53,474 nt of DNA from Acidimicrobiaceae bacterium (GTDB taxonomy: Bacteria > Actinomycetota > Acidimicrobiia > Acidimicrobiales > RAAP-2): the NCBI GenBank assembly GCA_003133665.1, contig PKYK01000072.1, forward strand, positions 1 to 53,474. The letters are read 5' to 3'. The notes below the pieces were generated by a model. It saw nothing but the letters and a program-made list of their open reading frames with translations. It did no database searches and had not been told where the DNA came from. Below, piece after piece: positions 1 through 9,132 of the stretch. Numbering within the stretch: the first letter of the stretch is position 1; each line of letters begins with the position of its first letter. The position numbers were made by a program, and so were the translations under genes.

Positions 1-1212
<1,212 letters not shown>

Positions 1213-1236
1213 CCGCCCGGTCCGGGGCCGCGAGGC

Positions 1237-2163
1237 TCAACGAAACGTCGCGAGCCGCTCGCGAAGCAGCGCCACGAACTTCGAGTTGTCGACGTCCAGG
1301 CCAACCCGGATACGGCTCTCGGCGTGGTCGCGACGCCGGTCGAACCAGGTCGCTCCGCGCGAATACTCCCCACCGGTCTCCACGTTGACCTGCACGCCCT
1401 GCTTCGATATGGCCGAGGGGTCGATGAGCTCGTAGACGGCCATGGCGTCGTGCATGATGACGTCGCGATTCCCGTACCACTCGTCGTGGAAGCGGGCGTA
1501 GGGCTCGAGCATGTCCGCGGTCCGTCGACCGACCTCCGTGCCCAGACTTCGCAGGAACTGCAGATCGTCATCGTTGAGCGTGGCCTGGTGGGTCAGGTCG
1601 AGCGGCATCGCGGTGATGGGCCACTCGGCCGCGAAGACCCGCTGCGCCGCCTCGGGGTCGGCCCAAATGTTGAATTCGGCCGCCGGCGTCACATTCCCCT
1701 CGAATGACGCGCCACCCATGATCACGACCCGTTCGACCAGGCGCGCGACGTCCGGGTAGCGCCCGAGCAACGTCGCCAGATTGGTGAGCGGACCTATCGC
1801 CACGATGGTGAGCGGCCCGGCCTCGACGAGTTCGCGCAGGAGCTCGACCGCGTCTTCGCCGTGCAGCGGAACGTCGGGCTCGTCCCAGCTCAGGTCCCCG
1901 AGTCCATCGGCGCCGTGCACGTCGCCCGAGTAGTGCGTGGGCCCGGCGATCGCCCCAGCGCACCCGGCCGCCACGATGACGTCGCGACGCTGCGCGAGCT
2001 GGACGATGCGACGGGCGTTGAGGGTTGTCTTCTCGAGTCCTACATTGCCGCTCACCGTGGTGATGGCCAGGACGTCGAGTTCCGGACTGGCCAGGGCCAG
2101 CAGGATCGCGACGGCGTCGTCAACGCCCGGATCGGTGTCGATCACTACGCGCGTGCGAGCCAC
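1237..2163 (-). CDS. Inosine-uridine preferring nucleoside hydrolase
   Basis: Cleaves the N-glycosidic bond of ribonucleosides to give free base and ribose. It is 308 residues, normal for the family. The N-terminal DTDPGVDDAVAI is the Ca-binding DxDxxxDD signature that also holds the catalytic Asp; the family's substrate-site stretch EFNIWADPEAA is present in the middle. The start overlaps the end of the ribokinase gene by 19 bases, so the two are probably translationally coupled: one frees ribose, the other phosphorylates it. It is the last gene of a five-gene minus-strand operon with an ABC importer. Which nucleoside is preferred (purine, pyrimidine, or a vitamin-related nucleoside) cannot be read from the sequence. 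Confidence 0.93.
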   Translation of the reverse strand: MARTRVVIDTDPGVDDAVAILLALASPELDVLAITTVSGNVGLEKTTLNARRIVQLAQRRDVIVAAGCAGAIAGPTHYSGDVHGADGLGDLSWDEPDVPLHGEDAVELLRELVEAGPLTIVAIGPLTNLATLLGRYPDVARLVERVVIMGGASFEGNVTPAAEFNIWADPEAAQRVFAAEWPITAMPLDLTHQATLNDDDLQFLRSLGTEVGRRTADMLEPYARFHDEWYGNRDVIMHDAMAVYELIDPSAISKQGVQVNVETGGEYSRGATWFDRRRDHAESRIRVGLDVDNSKFVALLRERLATFR

Positions 2164-2987
2164 TGTTCAACCTCGGTCCGGGTCGGCATCGCGCCCTGCG
2201 CGCCAAGCGCCAGGGTGGCGAGCGATCCCGCCGCGACCGCAAAACGAAGCGCCTGGTAGGCCGGCACCCGCAGGGCGTACTGCAGCGCGTACGCCGCGCA
2301 GAACACGTCGCCGGCCCCCACCGTGTCGACGGGCTCGAGCGTCGGGGCCGTCACGCGGTCCACCTCTCGGCCCCGCTGGAGGTGGACCGCCCCGCGCGCG
2401 CCGAGGGTCAGCACGCAGTGCTCGAGCTTCGAACTGTCGAACGACTCAGCCTCCACCTCGTTGGCGATCACGACGGCGCACCGCGCCAAGGTCTCGGGAT
2501 CGACCGGCACCGCGGGTGCGGCATTCAAGATGAACGAACGACTCCGCAGAGCGGCGGCGTCAATCACCGCTTGGGAGACCTCCATCTGCGCCAGCACCAC
2601 GTCAAAGCGATCGAGACCGATGTTCGCCAGATCCAGTTCGGCGTTGGCCCCTGGGGCCACCACGATCTGATTCTCCCCGGCATGGTCCACCGCGATGAAA
2701 GCCGTGCCGGTTGCCCGCGCGGTCCGGTGGACGCTGGTCACGTCGACGCCGAGTTCGCGCAACAACGAGAGCAGCCAGTCACCGGCCTCGTCCGTCCCCA
2801 CCGACGCCATCAGCGAAACGCGCGCGCCCAAACGCGCGGCCGCGGCGGCCTGGTTTCCCCCCTTGCCGCCGGGCAGGCGAACCACGTCCTCGCCCAACAC
2901 GGTCTCGCCACGTCGCGGAAGATCGGCACAGCGAACGACGAGGTCGACATTGCAGCTACCGACAACCCCAATGCTGGGGCTAGGCAT
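2145..2987 (-). CDS. rbsK: Ribokinase (PfkB family sugar kinase)
   Basis: ATP-dependent kinase expected to make ribose 5-phosphate from ribose. I chose the ATG at 2987 (280 residues) because homology begins at SIGVVGSCNVDLV; a GTG six bases upstream (2993) is an alternative, and longer readings only run into the preceding gene. Seen: the sugar-binding GGKGGNQAAAAARLGA near residue 40 and the C-terminal catalytic TVGAGDVFCAAY containing the anion hole and base Asp, both typical of ribokinase rather than fructokinase. It starts 8 bases after the binding-protein gene and overlaps the nucleoside hydrolase gene downstream. The pairing with a nucleoside hydrolase supports ribose as substrate (inference). 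Confidence 0.92.
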   Translation of the reverse strand: MPSPSIGVVGSCNVDLVVRCADLPRRGETVLGEDVVRLPGGKGGNQAAAAARLGARVSLMASVGTDEAGDWLLSLLRELGVDVTSVHRTARATGTAFIAVDHAGENQIVVAPGANAELDLANIGLDRFDVVLAQMEVSQAVIDAAALRSRSFILNAAPAVPVDPETLARCAVVIANEVEAESFDSSKLEHCVLTLGARGAVHLQRGREVDRVTAPTLEPVDTVGAGDVFCAAYALQYALRVPAYQALRFAVAAGSLATLALGAQGAMPTRTEVEQWLARA

Positions 2988-2995
2988 CAACACGG

Positions 2996-4015
2996 CTACG
3001 GCAGATACTTGTTGGTGTAGTAGGTCGACGCCGCGGGTACCGACTTGATCAGCTTGATGCTCTTCAGCGCCTTGGCGAGCGTTGTCCACTGCGCGTCGGA
3101 CTGCGTGAAGTACTGGCCGGCACTGTTGGTCAAGAACGGGATCGTCAACTTCCAGCCCGAGAGATTGTACGCATTCGTGTAGCCACTCTTCGGGTAGGCC
3201 TTGTCGAACGCCGTCGCTGCCTTCGTCGGGTTCTGGGCGGCCCACACCGTGGCCTTCTTCACCGCGGAGAGGAACGCCTTCGCCGTGGCCCCGTTGGCCT
3301 TCGCGTAGCTCCTGGTCACCGCGTACACCCAGATCGGGATATTCGGAGCGCCCGCCGCTGTGCCGAGCAACTGGGACAGGTGACCCTTGGTCTTGGACCC
3401 CTCGAAGCCGGGGATCTCGTAGTTGGTCGTCGAGGTCGAGAAGTCGACCCTTCCCCCCAGCAGGGCGACCAGGTCGTTGCCCGTGGGGTCGGTCACGATC
3501 TTCACCTGCGAGGAGGTCAGTCCGGCGTATTTCAGCACGAAGGGCAGCATCGCCTCGGTCCAGGTGTCGCCGTACGAGAAGATCCTCTTGCCCTTCAGCG
3601 TCGCCTTCAGGTTCTTCGCGGACAGACTGGTCCCCGGCTTGGCGAAGAGAGCCCAGTTATTGCGCATGGAGAAGTTCGCCACCGACAGCATCGGCGCCCC
3701 GGCGTTGATCGCCACAGCCATGTCCGTGGTCGTGAGAAAGCCGATGTTGGCGTTACCCGTGGCGAGCATCTTGGTGGTCGTCGAGGTGTTCGGCGGGAAG
3801 ACGACGTTGACGTTGAGCCCCGCGGCCTTGAAGAAACCCCGGGCCTGGGCCACGACGACCGGGATCAGTTCGAAGTCCGGACCCGGAAAGTCGTAGGCGT
3901 AGGTCACCTTCTTCAGTGACGCGGCCGACGCGGCGCCTCCGCCCGCGAAGGCGGTGAAGGAACTGAGAACGAGCGATCCGGTGATGGCCATCGCGCCGAG
4001 GCGGTGAATCTTCAC
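2996..4015 (-). CDS. NMT1/THI5-type ABC transporter substrate-binding protein
   Basis: Secreted periplasm-side solute receptor of an SsuA/ThiY-like importer, 339 residues. The N-terminus has two basic residues, a hydrophobic core and a cleavage region around ASAAS near residue 33; there is no lipobox Cys, so export without a lipid anchor is expected. The mature part begins with a strand-rich segment followed by VVVAQARGFFKAAGLNV, the family hallmark, and later NIGFLTTTDMAVAINAGAPM. Translation begins at a GTG preceded by a GGGAGGG Shine-Dalgarno. The gene sits 30 bases behind the permease gene and 8 before ribokinase. Family members bind thiamine precursors, riboflavin, sulfonates or nitrate. 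The neighbours suggest a nucleoside or related ligand here, but that is inference. Confidence 0.88.
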   Translation of the reverse strand: MKIHRLGAMAITGSLVLSSFTAFAGGGAASAASLKKVTYAYDFPGPDFELIPVVVAQARGFFKAAGLNVNVVFPPNTSTTTKMLATGNANIGFLTTTDMAVAINAGAPMLSVANFSMRNNWALFAKPGTSLSAKNLKATLKGKRIFSYGDTWTEAMLPFVLKYAGLTSSQVKIVTDPTGNDLVALLGGRVDFSTSTTNYEIPGFEGSKTKGHLSQLLGTAAGAPNIPIWVYAVTRSYAKANGATAKAFLSAVKKATVWAAQNPTKAATAFDKAYPKSGYTNAYNLSGWKLTIPFLTNSAGQYFTQSDAQWTTLAKALKSIKLIKSVPAASTYYTNKYLP

Positions 4016-4045
4016 ATCCCTCCCTATAACTGACTCTCGCCGATA

Positions 4046-4867
4046 CTAGTGCTGCGACGTTGGAGGAACCACGGCGGCCCGACGATGGAACAACGGTCGA
4101 CGGGCGACGCTTCGGCGCTGCCACGGCGTGACCAGCACCTCGGTGCCCACCACGAGCAAGAACCAGCTGATCCCGATCGCGGTCATCAGCATCGTCGTGC
4201 CGTACACGGCCGCGGTGTTGAAATTAGAGTCCGCGTGCTCCTGGTAGATCGCCAGGGAGAGGCCGTTCGACGCCACCAACTCACCGATGATGGCCCCCGT
4301 CACGGCGTAGGTTGCGCCAATCTTCAGGCCGCTGAAGAGAGACGTCGTGGTGGCGGGAATCTCGATCTGGATGAAGGTCCGCCACTTGGACGCTCCGTAC
4401 ACGCGCGCCAGGTTGACGAGGTCCTGGTCGACGTGGCTGAGACCGTCGAGCACGTTGACGGTGACCGGGAAGAAGACGATCCAGGCCACGATGACCACGA
4501 TGGGCGTCCCACCGAATCCCAGGATCAGCACCAGAGGCGCCGCCAACGCAATGATCGGGACCGCCTGGGAGAGCACGAGCACCGGATAGACCATTCGCTG
4601 CAGGAAGGGGACCTTGGCCATGATCACGCCGAGGCTGAGGCCCAGGAGCGTGCCGCACGCGAAGCCGTACACCGTCTCACGAATGGTGGCGAGCACCAAT
4701 GGCCACAGCGAACTCCAGTCGCGGGTCACCGCCTGGATCGCTTGCAGCGGGCGCGGCGCGACGTAGGGCGCGACGTTGAAGAAGACAACGATTCCCTGCC
4801 ACAGCGCGAAGAGAAGCACCATCGAGAGCAGGGGAATGCCCACGTTGCGCAGGAGCGTGCGCCTCAC
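4046..4867 (-). CDS. ABC transporter permease (SsuC/TauC family)
   Basis: Integral membrane subunit of the importer, 273 residues with about six hydrophobic segments. The cytoplasmic coupling (EAA-type) region lies around IEIPATTTSLFSGLKIG in the C-terminal half. It starts with GTG at 4865-4867, which overlaps the TGA stop of the ATPase gene in a GTGA tetranucleotide, so ATPase and permease are translationally coupled. The C-terminal tail is basic (RRSVARRP). It works with the ATPase upstream and the binding protein downstream. Substrate is not deducible from the permease itself. Confidence 0.9.
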   Translation of the reverse strand: MRRTLLRNVGIPLLSMVLLFALWQGIVVFFNVAPYVAPRPLQAIQAVTRDWSSLWPLVLATIRETVYGFACGTLLGLSLGVIMAKVPFLQRMVYPVLVLSQAVPIIALAAPLVLILGFGGTPIVVIVAWIVFFPVTVNVLDGLSHVDQDLVNLARVYGASKWRTFIQIEIPATTTSLFSGLKIGATYAVTGAIIGELVASNGLSLAIYQEHADSNFNTAAVYGTTMLMTAIGISWFLLVVGTEVLVTPWQRRSVARRPLFHRRAAVVPPTSQH

Positions 4868-5622
4868 CGCCTGCCTCCGTGCAGCAGGTGCATGATCTGG
4901 CTCTTCATCTCGATGAACTGGGGATCGATGAGCACGTCAACGTCACGGGGTCGCGCGAGAGGATTGGCCAGGTCCGCGATGATGCGTCCGGGGCGTGGCG
5001 ACATGACGAGCACGCGATCGGACAAGAAGATCGACTCATCGACATCGTGGGTGATGAAGAGCACCGTACGACCGGTGTCCTTCCACACCTGGAGGAGCCA
5101 CTGCTGCATCTCCAGACGGGTCTGGGCGTCCAGTGCGCCGAAGGGCTCGTCGAGGAGTAGCAACGGCTGATGGGTCACCAACGTGCGCATGAACGCCACG
5201 CGCTGGCGCATCCCGCCCGATAGTGCGCTCGGGTAGTGGCGCAGGAACTCGCCCAGCCCGTACTGCTCGGCCACTCGTCGGGCTTCGGCGCGGTCCTCGC
5301 TGGTGACTCGTCGCGTCAGCCGAGCCGCCATCGTGATGTTGCCCTCCACCGTTCGCCAGGGCACGAGCAGATCCTTCTGCAGCATGTAGCCAACGTGTCC
5401 GGTGGTGCCGGTCACCGGCTCGTCGGAAAGGCGAACCTCGCCCGAGTCGGGAGTCAAGAGCCCCGCGATCACGTTGAAGAGCGTGGACTTCCCGCAACCC
5501 GACGGTCCCACGATCGCGACGAAGGAGCCCTCGTCAACGCTCAGCGAGGTGGGCTCCAGGGCCACGGTGTCGCCAAAGGTCTTTCCCACGTCACGCAGCT
5601 GCAACAAGGCGTCAGCACTCAC
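4864..5622 (-). CDS. ABC transporter ATP-binding protein (SsuB/TauB family)
   Basis: Cytosolic ATPase of the importer, 252 residues from a GTG start at 5622 (VSADALLQLRDVGKTFG); the open frame continues far upstream but that part is antisense to a deacetylase gene and shows no homology. Walker A GPSGCGKST, Q-loop LQKDLLVPWR, signature ALSGGMRQRVAF, Walker B LLLLDEPFGALDAQTR and the switch His in ITHDVDESIFL are all present, so it should be active. First gene of the operon ATPase-permease-binding protein-ribokinase-nucleoside hydrolase. The promoter should lie in 5623-5675. Confidence 0.92.
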   Translation of the reverse strand: MSADALLQLRDVGKTFGDTVALEPTSLSVDEGSFVAIVGPSGCGKSTLFNVIAGLLTPDSGEVRLSDEPVTGTTGHVGYMLQKDLLVPWRTVEGNITMAARLTRRVTSEDRAEARRVAEQYGLGEFLRHYPSALSGGMRQRVAFMRTLVTHQPLLLLDEPFGALDAQTRLEMQQWLLQVWKDTGRTVLFITHDVDESIFLSDRVLVMSPRPGRIIADLANPLARPRDVDVLIDPQFIEMKSQIMHLLHGGRR

Positions 5623-5675
5623 GAGACAAATGTAACGCCCTTCAGGGGCTGGCCCCCGACGAGCCCGACGTCGAA

Positions 5676-6545
5676 CTAGCGATAGCCGGCAAAGAGATCG
5701 TCGACGCAGCCCTCGAGCGAGAGAGGGTTCGTCGCGCGCACGAACCACTCGGTTCGCATCACCTCTTTGAACTGCTCGCGACCCATCTTCATCCAAAACG
5801 AGTCCGCGATCTGCGAGTGGTGGGCCGCCAGCGCGTCGAACTTCGCGTCGGTCGCGTCGCTGATGTCGACGGCGGCGTCGATGAGTCCGTCGGGTGTCCC
5901 CATCTCGAACGCCTCGTCGTCTTCGGACGTCACCGGCTCGACTGGTTCGCGCACGACACCCTTCTTCGCGTCGGCCTCGACTCGCTCTCGCTCCTCGGCC
6001 GCCCAGCGTTCGCGGTAGATGGCCATGATCGAGTCGGGAATGGCGTTGAAGTAGAGGGTCGGTTCGTAGTCCAGCTGCTTGATCGCGGCCACCGTGATGC
6101 GGTGTGCCTGAATATGGTCGGGGTGCCCGTAGAAGCCGTGTTCGTTGTACGTCATTATCACCTGCGGACGTTCTTGTCGAAGCACGTCCGCGAGGCGGGC
6201 CGCCGCCTCGTCGACGGGGGCCGCCCAGAAGGATCGGGGGTCGTCGTTCTGGGGCCAACCCTTCATCCCCGAGTCGCGATAGCCCAAGCGCACCAGTCGA
6301 GAGATGCCGAGCGCCTCGACCGCGGCGTCCAACTCCAGTGCCCGAATCGCCGCGACCTCATCGGCGTCGTGATCATCGGCGTCGGGCTTCACGCCGCCGG
6401 GGGCGTCACCGAACTCGCCGTTGGTGCAGGTCACCAAGACCGTGCGCACGCCTTGATTCGCGAGCAGCCGATACACGCCACCCGTGGAGCTCGCCTCGTC
6501 GTCGGGGTGAGCGTGCACGGCGAGGAAGGTGAGTTGGTCGGCCAT
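5676..6545 (-). CDS. LmbE/PIG-L family deacetylase (MshB/Mca-like), copy 1
   Basis: Zn-dependent amide hydrolase of the family containing MshB (deacetylates GlcNAc-Ins in mycothiol synthesis) and Mca (cleaves mycothiol S-conjugates). It has 289 residues. Seen: the metal-binding AHPDDEASSTGG near residue 12, RYRDSGMKGWPQND-like central loop, and HGFYGHPDHIQAH near residue 145 that supplies the third ligand and catalytic residues. Its start overlaps by one base (TGATG arrangement) the stop of the next upstream paralogue, so the two are cotranslated. The C-terminal region is acidic and predicted helical. Whether it serves mycothiol or another GlcNAc amide cannot be decided; the mycothiol reading fits an actinobacterium but remains inference. 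Confidence 0.85.
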   Translation of the reverse strand: MADQLTFLAVHAHPDDEASSTGGVYRLLANQGVRTVLVTCTNGEFGDAPGGVKPDADDHDADEVAAIRALELDAAVEALGISRLVRLGYRDSGMKGWPQNDDPRSFWAAPVDEAAARLADVLRQERPQVIMTYNEHGFYGHPDHIQAHRITVAAIKQLDYEPTLYFNAIPDSIMAIYRERWAAEERERVEADAKKGVVREPVEPVTSEDDEAFEMGTPDGLIDAAVDISDATDAKFDALAAHHSQIADSFWMKMGREQFKEVMRTEWFVRATNPLSLEGCVDDLFAGYR

Positions 6546-7357
6546 CAGAGTCCTCCAAAGAGATCGGTCGAGTCGCCAACGGCCGGCCGTCGGCTCCAGG
6601 CCCGCTGGTAGTACTCCGTGCCGAAGAGCAGCGTGAACAGTGCGCTCTCCATGGTCACGAGATCGGCGTTGTCGATCTGCGTGGCGTGGGCCGCGATCGC
6701 CGCCTGCTTGCGGGCGGCGAACGCCGTGACGTCCATCGTGGTCGCCACCAGTTCGTCGGGCGTACCGATGCCCGCGTCGAGCACCCAGGCGGGAAGAAAG
6801 ACTCCGAGGGCCGTCGCGTCGGGCACGAAACGCGTCAGCACGCTCTGGGGCACGACCGGGTAGTACAGGCGCTCGGGCCGGTGCGCGAGGTCCATCGCGC
6901 GACGCGTGACCACGTTGGCCATGATGTGGTCGGGATGTCCGTAGAAGCCGTTCTCGTCGTAGGTGACGACGACCGTCGCGCCGACTTCATCGAAGAGCGC
7001 CGCCAACGTTCGAGCGGTCGCTTCGACGTCGACGTTCATGAAGGCGTGGGGACTCTCGTTCTGGGGCCAGCCGACCATGCCCGAGTCGTCGTAACCGAGA
7101 CTCACCGTGCGCTGGAATCCCGCGATCGCCGCGGCGCGCTGCAGTTCTGCGGCCCGCAGTGAACGGGTGACGCCCGGGTCGTGCTGGGGGTGCGAACCCG
7201 GCCGGCCCCCGTCGTCGAACCCGAACTGGCCGTTCGTGCAGGTCACGAGCACGACGCGATAACCCAATGCCGCGTAGTGGGCCGAAATGCCCGCCGTGAA
7301 GAGTGCCTCGTCGTCAGGGTGCGCGTGCACGCACACGAGGGTTGGCGAGAGTGTCAC
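6545..7357 (-). CDS. LmbE/PIG-L family deacetylase (MshB/Mca-like), copy 2
   Basis: Paralogue of the following gene, 270 residues. The same metal motif (HAHPDDEALFTAG), the same GYDDSGMVGWPQNES loop and the same NGFYGHPDHIMAN segment are present, so both copies keep the Zn ligands. The two proteins are similar along most of their length, indicating a tandem duplication, but the C-termini differ, this copy being shorter. It overlaps copy 1 by one base. The promoter should be within the last codons of, or just behind, the transporter gene that ends at 7368. It could be a mycothiol-pathway enzyme or a deacetylase for another N-acetyl sugar. Confidence 0.83.
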   Translation of the reverse strand: MTLSPTLVCVHAHPDDEALFTAGISAHYAALGYRVVLVTCTNGQFGFDDGGRPGSHPQHDPGVTRSLRAAELQRAAAIAGFQRTVSLGYDDSGMVGWPQNESPHAFMNVDVEATARTLAALFDEVGATVVVTYDENGFYGHPDHIMANVVTRRAMDLAHRPERLYYPVVPQSVLTRFVPDATALGVFLPAWVLDAGIGTPDELVATTMDVTAFAARKQAAIAAHATQIDNADLVTMESALFTLLFGTEYYQRAWSRRPAVGDSTDLFGGL

Positions 7358-7367
7358 GAAGAAGAGA

Positions 7368-8948
7368 CTAGGAGGTGGCGAGTTGGACGATGCGCACGAT
7401 CAAGAGGGCGCCGGCGATCAGCAGATACGAGCCGACGGCCCTCAACAACATGCGCCGGGCGTTGGACGTCGGCAGCGGGGCGAGCAAGGTGAGTCGTGGC
7501 GTTCGCCAGTCGCGCTTGTCGATGTCGTAGGCGACCGGTGGCGCCGCGCGGCGCAGGCCGATCGGCAGTCCCACGACGAGGCCGGCCCCCGCGACGATGG
7601 CGAGGCCGGTCAGGAGAATCACGACGTTCACCGAGGTGAACAGCGTCGAGACCATCATGGTGACCGACAGCACCACCAGGATCGTGACGATGATGGTCGC
7701 CACGACGTTCAGCCACCGGCCGTTCACCCACGGTCCCAGGACTTCTCGGTCGTTGCAGAGCAACAGGACGAAGATCGTCGTGCTGGGCAACATGAGCCCG
7801 CACATCGCCTGCACGGCCAGGGTGATCAGTCCCAGGGGCGCTCCGGGGATGAGCGTCACCACGCCCGCCACCACCAACAGTCCGGCGAACGCGCCGTAGA
7901 AGCCCTTCGCCTCGCTCAGTCGGGCGTTGAGCGACTGACGGGACCCGGCGAGGTCGCTGAGGGCGTACGAACTCGCCAACGTGACCGCCGCCGCGCCGAT
8001 GACCGAGGCGTTCAGCAGGAGAATCGCGAACAGCGTGCCCGAACCGTGTCCGACGAAATGGCCGAGTCCTCGAGCCACGCCCAGGGCGTTCGTGAACGCA
8101 TTGGTGCCGCCGTGGCTCGAGAGTCCGGCGGCACTCGCGGCCATCAGTGCCGATGCCCCGACGACGACGATGAACGAGCCGAGGATGGTGTCGATTCGTT
8201 CGTAGTTCAGCCAACGTGGCGTGATGCGCTTGTCCACGATGTTCGACTGCTGGAAGTAGAGCTGCCACGGCGCCACGGTGGTGCCGATGATCGAAATGAT
8301 CAGCAGCACCGCGCTCGAGGTCGCCCCACCGCGGATGCCGGGCACGACCGCGTGGTGCACCGACGTGACGTAGTGCACCCTGGCGACAAGCACCAGCGGC
8401 ACGACCAGGAAGTTGACGGCGACGAACAGCATCATGAAGCGTTCCCAGCGTTGGAATGATCCCGACGCGGTCACGACAAAGAGCAGCAGCACCGCCACCG
8501 GCACCGAGAAGTACGGGCTCACTCCGAAGTACTCCATGGAGAGCGAGATCCCGATGAACTCGGTGATGATGATCAAGAAGTTGAGCAGCAGGATCGAACC
8601 AATGGAGACGTTGCCCCAGTAGCGGCCGAACCGCTCACGTATCAGTCGGCCGTGCCCGACGCCGGTCACGGCACCGAGGCGCGCGACCATCTCCTGGTTG
8701 ATGATCAACACCGGAATCAGCAGGGGCAGGGTCCACAACAGGGAGTACCCGAAGTTCTGTCCGGCCTGGGCGTAGGTGGAGACACCGCCGGCGTCGTTGT
8801 CCCCGACCATGACGATGAGGCCGGGGCCGATGATGGCAATGAGCGTGAGGAAGCGGGCGCGCAGTCCCTTGCGGTTGCCCACGTCGTGCGCCTTGATGGT
8901 GCCGAAGGCACCGCTGATCTGATGTTCCTTGGCCTGTTCGCTCTGCAC
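7368..8948 (-). CDS. NRAMP (SLC11)-fold transporter with non-canonical metal site, possible Mg2+ transporter
   Basis: Polytopic membrane protein of 526 residues with 11-12 hydrophobic segments, longer than typical MntH (about 410). TM1 begins GPGLIVMVGDNDAGG (residues 41-55). Aligned on GPG, the canonical DPGN metal motif becomes D52-A-G-G. In TM6 the canonical MPHN becomes A226-P-W-Q (TTVAPWQLYFQQSN), so the metal-coordinating Asn and Met are replaced while the Asp is kept. Loss of that Met is what separates the NRAMP-related Mg transporters (NRMT) from Mn/Fe transporters (family knowledge), so Mg2+ is a reasonable substrate guess. The start is GTG with a strong AAAGGAGGTG site upstream. The gene follows, on the same strand, one for an MgtE-like Mg-sensing protein. 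Confidence 0.85.
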   Translation of the reverse strand: MQSEQAKEHQISGAFGTIKAHDVGNRKGLRARFLTLIAIIGPGLIVMVGDNDAGGVSTYAQAGQNFGYSLLWTLPLLIPVLIINQEMVARLGAVTGVGHGRLIRERFGRYWGNVSIGSILLLNFLIIITEFIGISLSMEYFGVSPYFSVPVAVLLLFVVTASGSFQRWERFMMLFVAVNFLVVPLVLVARVHYVTSVHHAVVPGIRGGATSSAVLLIISIIGTTVAPWQLYFQQSNIVDKRITPRWLNYERIDTILGSFIVVVGASALMAASAAGLSSHGGTNAFTNALGVARGLGHFVGHGSGTLFAILLLNASVIGAAAVTLASSYALSDLAGSRQSLNARLSEAKGFYGAFAGLLVVAGVVTLIPGAPLGLITLAVQAMCGLMLPSTTIFVLLLCNDREVLGPWVNGRWLNVVATIIVTILVVLSVTMMVSTLFTSVNVVILLTGLAIVAGAGLVVGLPIGLRRAAPPVAYDIDKRDWRTPRLTLLAPLPTSNARRMLLRAVGSYLLIAGALLIVRIVQLATS

Positions 8949-9110
8949 GCTCCACCTCCTTTCGTTTCGTTGTGGTCGTTCAGCGAAACAACCACGGCGA
9001 AACCAGGAGGCGGGCTAGCAGCCTGCCGTCAGGGTCGAGCGAAGTTGTATCGGGACATTGAGAACCGTAAAGCCGGTACTAGGGGGTTTCAGAAAGACCC
9101 CCTTTGAACG
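8949..9110 (-). promoter_or_regulatory. Structured 5' leader of the NRAMP-like gene
   Basis: The 184-base gap between the MgtE-like gene and the transporter can fold on the minus strand. Reading in the transcript direction there is an AGGGGGU/ACCCCCU hairpin (about 9080-9106), then GGCAGGC-UGCUA-GCCCGCC with one mismatch (about 9011-9029), then GUGGUUGU-N8-ACGACCAC (about 8972-8995). The GUUUCG inside the last loop can also pair with CGAAAC just before the ribosome site. Two mutually exclusive stems next to a strong Shine-Dalgarno suggest an attenuator or riboswitch-like leader. It does not match the M-box or yybP-ykoY consensus that I can recall. Confidence 0.35.
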
Positions 9111-9132
9111 TGACCCTGGGCCGCGCGGTGCA

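Noticed and set aside
5623..6258. N-terminal extension of the ABC ATPase to 464 residues
   Set aside because: The extra part is an out-of-frame reading of the LmbE-like gene on the same strand and is Arg-rich without motif; the GTG at 5622 is where homology begins.
8949..9132. An M-box or yybP-ykoY riboswitch
   Set aside because: The core sequences that I recall for these classes are not present, so only a structured leader is claimed.
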